Assembly (NCBI GenBank): GCA_964482435.1
Contig: CAYZXL010000116.1
Span: 1-8,263 of the forward strand
DNA: 8,263 nucleotides
Origin: CAYZXL01 sp964482435
GTDB lineage: Bacteria; Auribacterota; JABMQX01
Reading direction: 5' to 3'
The notes below the pieces were generated by a model that was not told the origin of the DNA, searched no databases, and saw only the letters and a program-made list of their open reading frames with translations. Positions 1 through 6,486 of this stretch are shown one piece after another. A program made the translations under genes and the position numbers. Position 1 is the stretch's first letter. Each line of letters begins with the position of its first letter.

Positions 1-1003
1 CGACGTTCAGGAACGGAGCCATCGTCATTACTTCAAGGTAGCCATTCATGTCGGACGTGACTGCCAACTCCGGGAGTTCCTCGTAGCAAAGGCGGGCCAA
101 CACCTCGCCCTTCTTAATTCCTGGCAGCGACTGGTTCGTTAGCTCGTCAGCAATGCTGAAGACGACGGGCACGTCGTGACGTTCCGCTTCAGCGTGGAGG
201 AGGCGCATTACCTTCAGGTATTTGCGCTGGAATCGCTCACTGTCCACTGGCCCGTAGCCTGCCAACTCGCTGATGAGACTCATGGACGTGCCGAAGTAGA
301 GCGGCTGCTTGAAACCAGCGGCTTTGTAGGATTCGATGAAATCGCCCATCTCCTTGGTGTCCTCGTCGTGAATCGGCAGGTGAAAGTTGTAGAGCGGCGC
401 AACGGTCGTCAGGCCGTGCTCCCTCATGTCCTTCAGATGTGCGGCTAACAAGGCAGGGTCCTTTGGGCTGGAATAATTGTAGCCCAGGGCGAACGGCGGC
501 TTGTCGAGGGTGAAGGGGAGAACCTCGATTTCGAGCGTAAGATGTCCGAGCGCCGTCCCTTTTCCTGTGACAGTGACCTCGCCTTTGTACACGCCGGGCT
601 TTGCTGTATCGGGAACGTGAACCGTGACCCAGAAGAGTTCGCGCTGGAAGGCGGACATGTTCCAGGGTCCGCCGAGGTCCATCAAGATGTTGGAATCTCC
701 GCCGTGAAAGCCTTCCACCGACTGCACGCGGACATTTTCCCTGGGGATGACGCCGCCTTTTCCCGTGAGGTCGCCGGAGCGGATGAACATCTCTTCTATG
801 CGCTCCGTGGGACGCACGGCGAAACTGACCGGTTCGTACTCGCCGGGCGTAGCAAAGATTTGGGCTGTGGTGGAGGGCTTGCCGCCGAGGGGCTTGATTG
901 TCAGTTCCTGCGGCGCAAGATAGTCAGTGACATAGAGACCAATCTCAGCACCACAGCATGTGGCCGCCAGCAGGAGCAAACACCAAATCGAAATCGCGCG
1001 CAT
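1..1003 (-). CDS. Secreted GH123-like (DUF4091-type) glycoside hydrolase, C-terminus beyond left edge
   Basis: The frame is open from an ATG at 1003 to the left edge, giving 334 residues with no stop. Residues 1-19 form a short Sec signal peptide (hydrophobic WCLLLLAA core, likely cut near GA|EI). Residues 20-165 look like the beta-sandwich found ahead of the catalytic barrel in GH123/DUF4091 proteins, including PGEYEPVSFAV (53-63) and the stretch around FWVTVHVPDTAKPGVYKGEV (124-143). From about 170 a TIM-barrel-like region begins; VFSIADELTN (281-290) places an Asp-Glu pair at 286-287, matching the catalytic acid pair described for GH123 N-acetylgalactosaminidases. The start is fixed by a strong ribosome-binding site at 1008-1015 that touches the stop of the upstream gene, so the two are probably translationally coupled. 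It probably acts on an extracytoplasmic glycan. The substrate is unknown, and many relatives have no assigned activity. Confidence 0.82.
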   Translation of the reverse strand, partial: MRAISIWCLLLLAATCCGAEIGLYVTDYLAPQELTIKPLGGKPSTTAQIFATPGEYEPVSFAVRPTERIEEMFIRSGDLTGKGGVIPRENVRVQSVEGFHGGDSNILMDLGGPWNMSAFQRELFWVTVHVPDTAKPGVYKGEVTVTGKGTALGHLTLEIEVLPFTLDKPPFALGYNYSSPKDPALLAAHLKDMREHGLTTVAPLYNFHLPIHDEDTKEMGDFIESYKAAGFKQPLYFGTSMSLISELAGYGPVDSERFQRKYLKVMRLLHAEAERHDVPVVFSIADELTNQSLPGIKKGEVLARLCYEELPELAVTSDMNGYLEVMTMAPFLNV

Positions 1004-1007
1004 GGTC

Positions 1008-1015
1008 TCACCTCC
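1008..1015 (-). promoter_or_regulatory. Ribosome-binding site fixing the GH123-like start
   Basis: On the minus strand GGAGGTGA lies four bases before the ATG at 1003 and shares its first G with the TAG stop of the upstream gene. This stop/RBS/start arrangement suggests translational coupling. Confidence 0.85.
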
Positions 1016-1758
1016 TATTCTTCGTCCATCGTCCCGCCAACAGGGACGAGCCTGGCGTCATCAAGGTAAATCGTGCCTCGCCCGGCGGAGTAGATGAACA
1101 ACGTGAACTCCTTCGCGTCCTTCTCCGGAGTTCCCTTTAACGTGATTTGTGTCCACTGCGGCCCAACCTTCTCACGTAACGTACCGGTCGCTCCGGACTC
1201 AAAGTTCAAAAACAGTTCGTTGTCTCCTTCGCCCCTCGCCCAAATGCTGAAAACGTATTCCTTAGCGCCGGGGACGATGGGCAGACCCGGGGTGAAGATG
1301 CCGATGCGCCCCGGATTGCCCTTGCAGCGAATCCCGGCGCTGAAGGCGCCGGAATGGACGTTCTCTTTCTCCGTGGCCCAGAAGTTCTCGTAGTCGCCGC
1401 CCCAATCCCAACCGTTCCACCACAGCCACCGGGAGCGGTTTGGGTCGCTATTCTTGTTAATCTCCTCGAATCCACCGTTCTGGACCAGATTGACTTCGGC
1501 GGGGTTCGTGCTCGACAGGGCTATGGGCTTGAACTTCCCGGCGCGGCGCTGCTCGAGCATAGCTCGCTTCTTGAGGAGCTGCGCTTCCGTGATGAGCCCA
1601 TCCGTCCTCATCTTCTGCAACGCCCGCACTGCCTGAGCGATCCTTTCTGCCGGCCACAGGTTCTCGTCGGTGGCTCTTGCGCCCGCTCCAACGACGCTAA
1701 ACACTGTGGCCGCCAGGGCGACCAGAGCATAACGCAAACACTTGCATCGGTTACCCAT
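1015..1758 (-). CDS. Secreted CBM4/9-like carbohydrate-binding protein with a SHOCT-like segment
   Basis: 247 residues from the ATG at 1758. An in-frame ATG 15 bases earlier is rejected because its own bases form part of the GGAGGTGA ribosome-binding site. Residues 1-29 are a Sec signal peptide (basic NRCKCLR, hydrophobic core, likely cut after ARA). Residues 38-72 contain ALQKMRTDGLITEAQLLKK, which reads like a SHOCT motif (short helix, D/E-G-LIT-E, Lys-rich helix). Residues 91-240 resemble a CBM_4_9 jelly roll: it opens with NLVQNGGFEE, has a HSG..S..I strand (136-143), YVFSIWARG (168-176), and ends with TIYLDDARLVPV (229-240). No catalytic residues are visible, so it probably binds sugar or acts as an accessory to its neighbours. 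It ends 11 bases before the GH123-like gene, almost certainly on the same transcript. Ligand unknown. Confidence 0.85.
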   Translation of the reverse strand: MGNRCKCLRYALVALAATVFSVVGAGARATDENLWPAERIAQAVRALQKMRTDGLITEAQLLKKRAMLEQRRAGKFKPIALSSTNPAEVNLVQNGGFEEINKNSDPNRSRWLWWNGWDWGGDYENFWATEKENVHSGAFSAGIRCKGNPGRIGIFTPGLPIVPGAKEYVFSIWARGEGDNELFLNFESGATGTLREKVGPQWTQITLKGTPEKDAKEFTLFIYSAGRGTIYLDDARLVPVGGTMDEE

Positions 1759-2059
1759 CGTCTTCACCTCCATCTGCCCGGTTGTTTCGTACGGTTGACC
1801 TACCTGTAGTTAGTAGATCGAACCCCATGCCCGACCACGGGCCACGCCGCACACCTTTGACCACACGCATCGCCAGCTTTCCATCAAGCCAGGTGCCCAG
1901 CTCAGCGCCGGCCTTCTTTGGGGAGGAGTTCATTTTCATCATGAGCTCGACGCATTGCCGTTGCCCCCGCGGCACCCGATAGCGCTTGGCCGGGTTCAGA
2001 CAGTTTTCCCAATAGTCGCCGTCCGCTGAAATCTTCATCTCTGGCCAGCAGGGGTCGAG
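1751..2059 (-). pseudogene. Truncated fragment of a polysaccharide-lyase-like/lectin-fold domain
   Basis: The frame is open between a TGA at 2060-2062 and a stop at 1751-1753. The residues from WPEMKISADGDYWENCLNPA through RVPRGQRQCVELMMKMNS, ELGTWLDGKLAMRV and RRGPWSGMGFDLL look genuinely protein-like. They recall the middle of concanavalin-type polysaccharide-lyase-like domains, which carry a W/Q-CVE-x-M-x-K-x-N motif followed by (G)E-x-A-x-W-x-DGK. I am not sure of the exact family. Both ends look broken: a stop sits just upstream of the conserved part, no ribosome-binding site precedes the ATG at 2038, and after GFDLL the tail becomes low-quality (TTGRSTVRNNRADGG) and overlaps the start of the CBM gene by eight bases. 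A hairpin repeat lies about 35 bases upstream. I read it as a remnant of a larger gene; a short expressed protein starting at 2038 is less likely. Confidence 0.5.
1764..1771 (-). promoter_or_regulatory. Ribosome-binding site fixing the CBM-protein start
   Basis: GGAGGTGA lies five bases before the ATG at 1758. It is nearly identical to the site of the next gene (GGAGGTGA, then GAC in both). It overlaps the alternative ATG at 1773, which rules that start out. Confidence 0.85.
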
Positions 2060-2093
2060 TCAATCCTGAGCCACAGGCCCGCGCAGAACGAAG

Positions 2094-2158
2094 CTTTGCA
2101 CCCTCCGCCTTCGGCAAGCTCTTCTCGCCCTGCCAAAAGGCCCCTGTACTCTCCAAAG
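2094..2158 (-). repeat. Imperfect inverted repeat (hairpin, MITE/REP-like)
   Basis: The 65-bp unit begins CTTTG and ends CAAAG. Its inner arms at 2107-2116 and 2131-2141 pair over ten positions on the minus-strand RNA, with one bulge and one G-U pair, around a 14-base loop (2117-2130). It is not followed by a T run, so it does not look like a terminator. It lies between the ThuA fusion gene and the truncated fragment, where a mobile or dispersed palindromic element would fit. Confidence 0.4.
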
Positions 2159-2238
2159 TCGCTAAAACGGGTGTCCTCGTGACAAGTCGCGGACATCAGT
2201 CATTCATACTTTGATGAGTCGGTGAGACCGAGCTGAGG

Positions 2239-4005
2239 TCATCTGGAGTTCCGATCGTCCGCACGGGCGGCGCTGGGAGTTGTATTGGCCTCCAGGTCCC
2301 CGAGCGCAAACTGGATTCCTGCGAGAAGGTGCTTCAGGATCATTGGATCCCAGAATACGTAGGGGTTGTGCCCCAGCGAGCAGTAGAAGACCCGGCCCCT
2401 TCCATACTGATGAATCCAACTGACTGCATAGTCGTTGTCCTCGCGAGAACAATTCCCACGAGGGAGTCCTTGATTCATGTCCGTCCTGTCCACGTCAATG
2501 CTCAGGAGCACGTGGAGCTTCTCCCGCGAATAGGGGTCCGTGAACCGAAAAATCTCGTCCCTCAACTCGAAGCCTCTGCCAGCAAAAGCTGCGTTTATAG
2601 GATTGCCGGGATCGTCCGGCTTGATAATCACCTTTTCATCCGCATCCCGGTGGGATGCTCCTCTGGCCCCCAGAATCTCGCCAAACTCGGGCCAATCCTC
2701 CGAAGTGACCGTTACCGCGTGATTCGCCACAAGCCCGCCACCGTCGTGGATGAAGGCTCGGAAACTGGCCCGCAGTTCCGGGGTGTCGAAGAGGGGACCG
2801 ATTGTGTTGTTCAAAAAGACCGCATCGAACTGCCCCAGGTTATCCGGCTGGAGCATTGACCGATCGTTGCTGAAGACCGCCTCGTAAGCGCCGGTCTTTT
2901 TGCCCATCAGTTCAACGGCGAGGTTGGCGTGCGGAATTGAGGGATGTCCGTGCCTGCCAACGTTCAGGTCTATGACGAGCAGCTTTCTGGGTTGAGCGGG
3001 AACGGCGGGTGCCGTAGTGGGGATTGCTCGCTCGATTTTCTGGCGCTCTTCCGGACTCACGCCCGACAGACGACGAACGCCCGCGGTGCGGGCGATGTAA
3101 TTGCGGTGATAGTCCGCAATCGGAACTATAACCTTATTGAAGAACTCGATAGACAGCGCGATTTTCGTCAATGCGTCCTCCCGCTCCGGCGGGTATTCCA
3201 CCGTCCAGAGCGTGGGCTTAAGCTCCAACCGGTATACTTCCTTGATGAACTCCTCCAGGCCCGTTACACCCGTTCCCCAGGGGACATCCTGACCCTCTCT
3301 GCCGAACTGGTTGAGGTCATGGATATGAAGGGTGAGAAGCCGGTCTTTCACTATCGGCAACGCGGTAATCGGTTTGACTCCCGCACGCATCCACGCGCCG
3401 AGGTCTCCGCATACGCCGACTCTTCTGCTGCGCCCTTCACAGAGCTTCCGGATGTCCTCCGGGCCACGATAAACCGGTGAAGCATCAGACATCTGCTGGC
3501 GAATGGCAACGTTGATGCCATACTTGTCGCACAACTCCTCTATCATCGAAATCGCCTCGGGCGCCGGCTCACACACGATCGTTTCCACATTGAGAGCCCG
3601 GGCGAACTCGAAGACTTTGGACGAGGACTCCTCATCCAGTGGCATGCGTTCCAAAGCGTATACGGGCATTGTAATGCCCGCCGAACGCAGCTTGGCCACA
3701 ACGGCCTCCCGTTCAGCTTCCGAGAGGTTATAGCTCAGGCTCTTCGGGATGTCAGTGCTTACCTTTTGCCCGGAGAAGCCTTCGATATGCTTCTGCCTGA
3801 GCGAAGCGGTCAGGTCTATGGCTTCAAAGAAGGTGCGGTCGCGAAAACTTCGTGCGGCAACGCCAAGACGCCACCCAAGGGCCTCCTGCGCGCGAGCAAC
3901 CACCCGGACCGTTTCCTCGGCCGCATTCTCCCCGCGTGCGCCTGTCGGAAACCAAACAAGGCCGAGGAAGACGGCCGTGACCCAATGGCGGACTTCACTC
4001 TTCAT
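2239..4005 (-). CDS. Exported fusion: xylose-isomerase-like TIM barrel + ThuA-like domain
   Basis: 588 residues. The ATG at 4005 has AGAGGA eight bases upstream (4014-4019). Residues 1-25 are a Sec signal peptide (likely cut after ARG), so the protein is probably periplasmic. Residues 45-290 match the sugar phosphate isomerase/epimerase (AP-endonuclease-2) TIM barrel: WRLGVAARSF, CEPAPE (145-150), VGVCGDLGAW (196-205), LHIHDLN (226-232), DVPWGTG (240-246) and TVEYPP (268-273). Residues 305-340 are a linker rich in Pro and Ala. Residues 341-570 match ThuA, a class-I-amidotransferase-like fold: LLVIDL, FDAVFLNNT, HDGGGLVANHA (420-430), DEIFRF (483-488), YGRGRVFYCSLGH (534-546), then FWDPMILKHLLAGI. 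Several usual barrel histidines are replaced (see findings). It follows the oxidoreductase gene by 50 bases and is probably cotranscribed. A role in keto-sugar conversion or sugar binding is inferred, not shown. Confidence 0.93.
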   Translation of the reverse strand: MKSEVRHWVTAVFLGLVWFPTGARGENAAEETVRVVARAQEALGWRLGVAARSFRDRTFFEAIDLTASLRQKHIEGFSGQKVSTDIPKSLSYNLSEAEREAVVAKLRSAGITMPVYALERMPLDEESSSKVFEFARALNVETIVCEPAPEAISMIEELCDKYGINVAIRQQMSDASPVYRGPEDIRKLCEGRSRRVGVCGDLGAWMRAGVKPITALPIVKDRLLTLHIHDLNQFGREGQDVPWGTGVTGLEEFIKEVYRLELKPTLWTVEYPPEREDALTKIALSIEFFNKVIVPIADYHRNYIARTAGVRRLSGVSPEERQKIERAIPTTAPAVPAQPRKLLVIDLNVGRHGHPSIPHANLAVELMGKKTGAYEAVFSNDRSMLQPDNLGQFDAVFLNNTIGPLFDTPELRASFRAFIHDGGGLVANHAVTVTSEDWPEFGEILGARGASHRDADEKVIIKPDDPGNPINAAFAGRGFELRDEIFRFTDPYSREKLHVLLSIDVDRTDMNQGLPRGNCSREDNDYAVSWIHQYGRGRVFYCSLGHNPYVFWDPMILKHLLAGIQFALGDLEANTTPSAARADDRNSR

Positions 4006-4055
4006 ATGCCTTTTCCTCTCGAATCGGCTTCACTAATCGAGGTTACAGCCAGCGC

Positions 4056-5387
4056 CTACAAATGCCACGGACTGCGCATCGCCCTGGAAAGCATTCTGTT
4101 GGCCTGCTCGTCGTCAACGAACGCTTCTTTGATGGGGTCCCACCGCAGTCTGCGCCCCAGTTTCATCGCGATGTGAGCTTGCTGGCACACAGTCTCCGCC
4201 CGCACGGCAGCCTCGACGGGGGAAATTGTTGGCTGCCTTGTCTTGATCGCGTCGAGGAAGTTCCGGCGGTGATCGTCGCTCTTGATGACCCTGACCTCGT
4301 TCGGCCCAATGACGGTTTGCATCAGCGATTCGGGATTTGTCTGCATCCCTTGCCGGCTGACGTAAATCCAGCCTTCCGAGCCGAAGATCACACTGGCCAT
4401 GTAGTTGCGGATGTGGAACTGCTTGGCCCGCTTCCTGGCGGTCACCATGTCCATGTGTATCAGCCGCACGCCGTTGGCGTACTTATGTTCGACTTCCCAC
4501 GAATATGCCGTATCGCGTATGTCGTCGTAGAATTTCCCCGCACCTCCCACCTCTATCGGGCCACTCGCATCAGAATTGTTCACCCACTGGGCAATGTCAA
4601 CGTCATGGATGCCCCATGCACCATCCAGGCAGCCGAGCCCGTAGTCGCTGATGAACATCCACGTATTAGAGACACGAATATCACAGTAGGGAGCCAAAGG
4701 AGCGGGACCGAGCCACATGTCGTAATCGAAACCCGGTGGAACCGGCTGGGGCGGCTGCTCCGGAATGTGGCTGTATTCTCCGCCAGCCGACCCGATCATG
4801 ATGGTCTGGAGCTTACCGATTCTTCCATTGCGAACCAGCTCGCAGGTGAAACGGTAATCGTGGCTCGATCGCTGCTGGGTCCCGAACTGGAACACAACAC
4901 CGTAACGGTTTACGGCTTCGCGCACGGCCTTGGCTTCGGCCACGGTAAGACTCATGGGCTTTTCATAATACATGTGCTTGCCCTGACGCGCTGCTTCTAT
5001 TCCGATCAGGGCGTGCCAGTGCTCGGGTGTGGCAATCATCACCGCATCAATGTCGTCGCGGGCTAATAGCTCACGGAAATCGTTATAGGTTCCGCAGGCC
5101 TGGTCCCCATAGTATTCGTCCACGGTCTTCTTTGCCCTGTCGCGGTAAGTCTCCCGCACATCGCAAACAGCGGCGATCCGGACATCCTGGTGCCGCAGGA
5201 ATCCCCTCACATGCCCCGTACCCATGCCGCCCACTCCGATGCAGCCCAGCACAATGCGATCGCTTGGCGCGACTTGCCCCTTACCGCCAAGTACCCGCGA
5301 CGGAACAAGGACAGGAAGTCCCATGAGGCCTGCCAGACCTCCAAGCATGTCTCGAAGAAACTCGCGTCGCCCAAGTTTTCGTTTCAT
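4056..5387 (-). CDS. Tat-exported Gfo/Idh/MocA family oxidoreductase
   Basis: 443 residues from the ATG at 5387, chosen over an upstream in-frame ATG at 5435 because AAAGGA (5396-5401) lies eight bases before it and the twin-arginine signal then sits at the N-terminus. GRREFLRDM (6-14) plus a hydrophobic stretch to about 30 forms the Tat signal, so the protein is probably exported folded with its cofactor. The Rossmann NAD(P)-binding half opens with VLGCIGVGGMGTGHV (46-60), with AAVCDV (72-77) after beta-2, IATPEHWH (118-125) and the family EKP motif (142-144, Lys143 the usual catalytic lysine). The C-terminal half contains YDMWLGPAPLAPY (222-234) and WGIHDVDIAQW (258-268), typical of the planctomycete-type secreted subgroup. 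It is the first gene of the probable operon with the TIM-barrel/ThuA gene. It likely oxidises or reduces a sugar or cyclitol; the substrate cannot be told. Confidence 0.95.
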   Translation of the reverse strand: MKRKLGRREFLRDMLGGLAGLMGLPVLVPSRVLGGKGQVAPSDRIVLGCIGVGGMGTGHVRGFLRHQDVRIAAVCDVRETYRDRAKKTVDEYYGDQACGTYNDFRELLARDDIDAVMIATPEHWHALIGIEAARQGKHMYYEKPMSLTVAEAKAVREAVNRYGVVFQFGTQQRSSHDYRFTCELVRNGRIGKLQTIMIGSAGGEYSHIPEQPPQPVPPGFDYDMWLGPAPLAPYCDIRVSNTWMFISDYGLGCLDGAWGIHDVDIAQWVNNSDASGPIEVGGAGKFYDDIRDTAYSWEVEHKYANGVRLIHMDMVTARKRAKQFHIRNYMASVIFGSEGWIYVSRQGMQTNPESLMQTVIGPNEVRVIKSDDHRRNFLDAIKTRQPTISPVEAAVRAETVCQQAHIAMKLGRRLRWDPIKEAFVDDEQANRMLSRAMRSPWHL

Positions 5388-5395
5388 GGTGATTT

Positions 5396-5401
5396 TCCTT
5401 T
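5396..5401 (-). promoter_or_regulatory. Ribosome-binding site fixing the Gfo/Idh/MocA start
   Basis: AAAGGA lies eight bases before the ATG at 5387. It supports the 443-residue form over the 459-residue reading, whose extra 16 residues would push the twin-arginine motif inward. Confidence 0.7.
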
Positions 5402-5509
5402 CTTCTGAAACGAGACCACGTTTACGTAGAGGCAAAACTCATGTAATCCCTGCTTATTGCTCCAGACCCCTATTGCGGTGTGAATCAGGCACTCGCTCCG
5501 GTGACACCC

Positions 5510-5515
5510 ATTGTA
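5510..5515 (-). promoter_or_regulatory. Candidate -10 promoter box for the oxidoreductase operon
   Basis: On the minus strand the hexamer TACAAT (five of six matches to TATAAT) follows GCATGC and lies 122 bases before the oxidoreductase ATG. No convincing -35 box stands 16-18 bases upstream; a T-rich tract is there instead. This is a guess from one hexamer. Confidence 0.25.
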
Positions 5516-5822
5516 GCATGCGCCAGAAAAAAGCAGAATGCCGAAAGCAGATGCATCACTCCAGCCTAAGGTCATACTTTTGCAGACCTATGAGCCACCC
5601 CGTCAGGTCAGTCCACCTTGACCCGCAGTGGCCCGGCCGGAAGATCATCCGAAACCCTCTCATCGAATCGCATCTCAAGCAAGCATTTGCGCGGCTGCGG
5701 AACTTCCTGCGTCCAAGCGAGAACGCTAATCGTCGCAGGAGTCATACGATACATAGCCCAACTTCAGGCCTGAATCGCGCCCTCGCATCGGGTTTCGTTT
5801 CCTGCGCTTTCGCCACTTTCCA

Positions 5823-5864
5823 TGCGCACTCCCCCGGAAGCACCAAAAACGCTTTTAAACTCCA
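5823..5864. repeat. 42-bp dispersed repeat, copy 1
   Basis: This segment aligns without gaps to 7787-7828, with 32 of 42 bases identical. The shared blocks are TGCGCACT at the left end, a central CAAAAACGCTTTTA and CTCCA at the right end. Similarity may continue rightward with gaps to a shared GCGGC. Neither copy lies within a recognised gene. Confidence 0.5.
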
Positions 5865-6379
5865 CCCACATGGTGTTTCTGGTGATTACGCGGCCTTCCA
5901 ACTTTCGCAAGAGCAACGGGCAATTCAGGAAGGCAGCCGCGTCCAACCCGGGACTTCGAAATCTTCGTGGAGCACAGACGCAAAAACGGCTCTGGGATAT
6001 TCGTAACCAACAACATCCACGCCTATTACAAACACATCCGCTGTTACCAATCCGAGGATCCGGGTTTTGCCCTTTAGAAGGCAGTTTGCTCGCCTTGGAT
6101 CTCGCGTTCATTGGGCACGGAAGCCGACCAGGTTTGCCCGTCTCTGTTACCCGCACGTTTCTCGGGTTTTCGTAGGTGCACTTAGGTCTTTCGGGCTTGA
6201 CACCCGCTGAGAGGAGATCGTCGGGGACAATCAGCGGATGGCAGAGATTCTTGGCAGGCCCACACAGTTCATACCGCTGATGCCGAATTCACCAAGCGAC
6301 AAATCCTCGTTGGGCAGGCTCAGAAAGAATGAGACGCAACGCGCTCTTGCCTTAGATCGAGTGGTTCCGCCTCTTCCGC

Positions 6380-6422
6380 AAAAAAAGAGCCGATGTTCTG
6401 CCTCGCGAGCAGAAATCAGCTC
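6380..6422 (-). terminator. Rho-independent terminator of the PEP-CTERM gene
   Basis: Read on the minus strand, GAGCTGATTTCTGC (6422-6409) pairs with GCAGAACATCGGCTC (6401-6387) around a seven-base loop, with one G-U pair and one bulged C. Seven T residues follow immediately (6386-6380). It begins about 65 bases after the TAG at 6487-6489, as expected for a gene ending there. It also separates this gene's transcript from the downstream oxidoreductase operon. Confidence 0.8.
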
Positions 6423-6486
6423 TCTTGCGGTATTCTTTTTCCTGCGGCGCGGGAACCGCGACTCTATTCCGGCAGGTGTAGTTTCT

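Larger units (their letters stand above)
5388..6379. other. Gene-poor stretch between the oxidoreductase and PEP-CTERM genes
   Basis: About 1 kb with no gene I can support. Open frames occur on both strands, but they lack ribosome-binding sites and recognisable motifs, and they overlap each other. The region holds the upstream leader of the oxidoreductase gene (a candidate -10 box at 5510-5515), one copy of a 42-bp repeat (5823-5864), and a 63-codon start-less open stretch on the plus strand (5886-6077) whose composition looks protein-like. It could hold decayed genes or dispersed repeats. Confidence 0.6.

Noticed and set aside
542..1069. Plus-strand frame of 175 codons
   Set aside because: It lies opposite the GH123-like gene, whose signal peptide, ribosome-binding site and motifs are convincing; the plus-strand product has none.
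2170..2238. Possible terminator after the ThuA fusion gene
   Set aside because: Only short stems (TCGGT/ACCGA and TGTCC/GGACA) are present, the second with a long loop and followed by just four T residues; too weak to call.
4062..5066. Long plus-strand open frame (334 codons) opposite the Gfo/Idh/MocA gene
   Set aside because: It is the antisense shadow of a gene with clear family motifs and shows no domain of its own.
5224..6006. Plus-strand frame of 260 codons
   Set aside because: Its first part is antisense to the Tat signal region of the oxidoreductase gene, and the rest is basic and low in recognisable structure.
5764..6156. Minus-strand frame of 130 codons in the gene-poor stretch
   Set aside because: No ribosome-binding site, odd Cys/Arg-rich composition, no recognised motif, and it runs across the 42-bp repeat copy.
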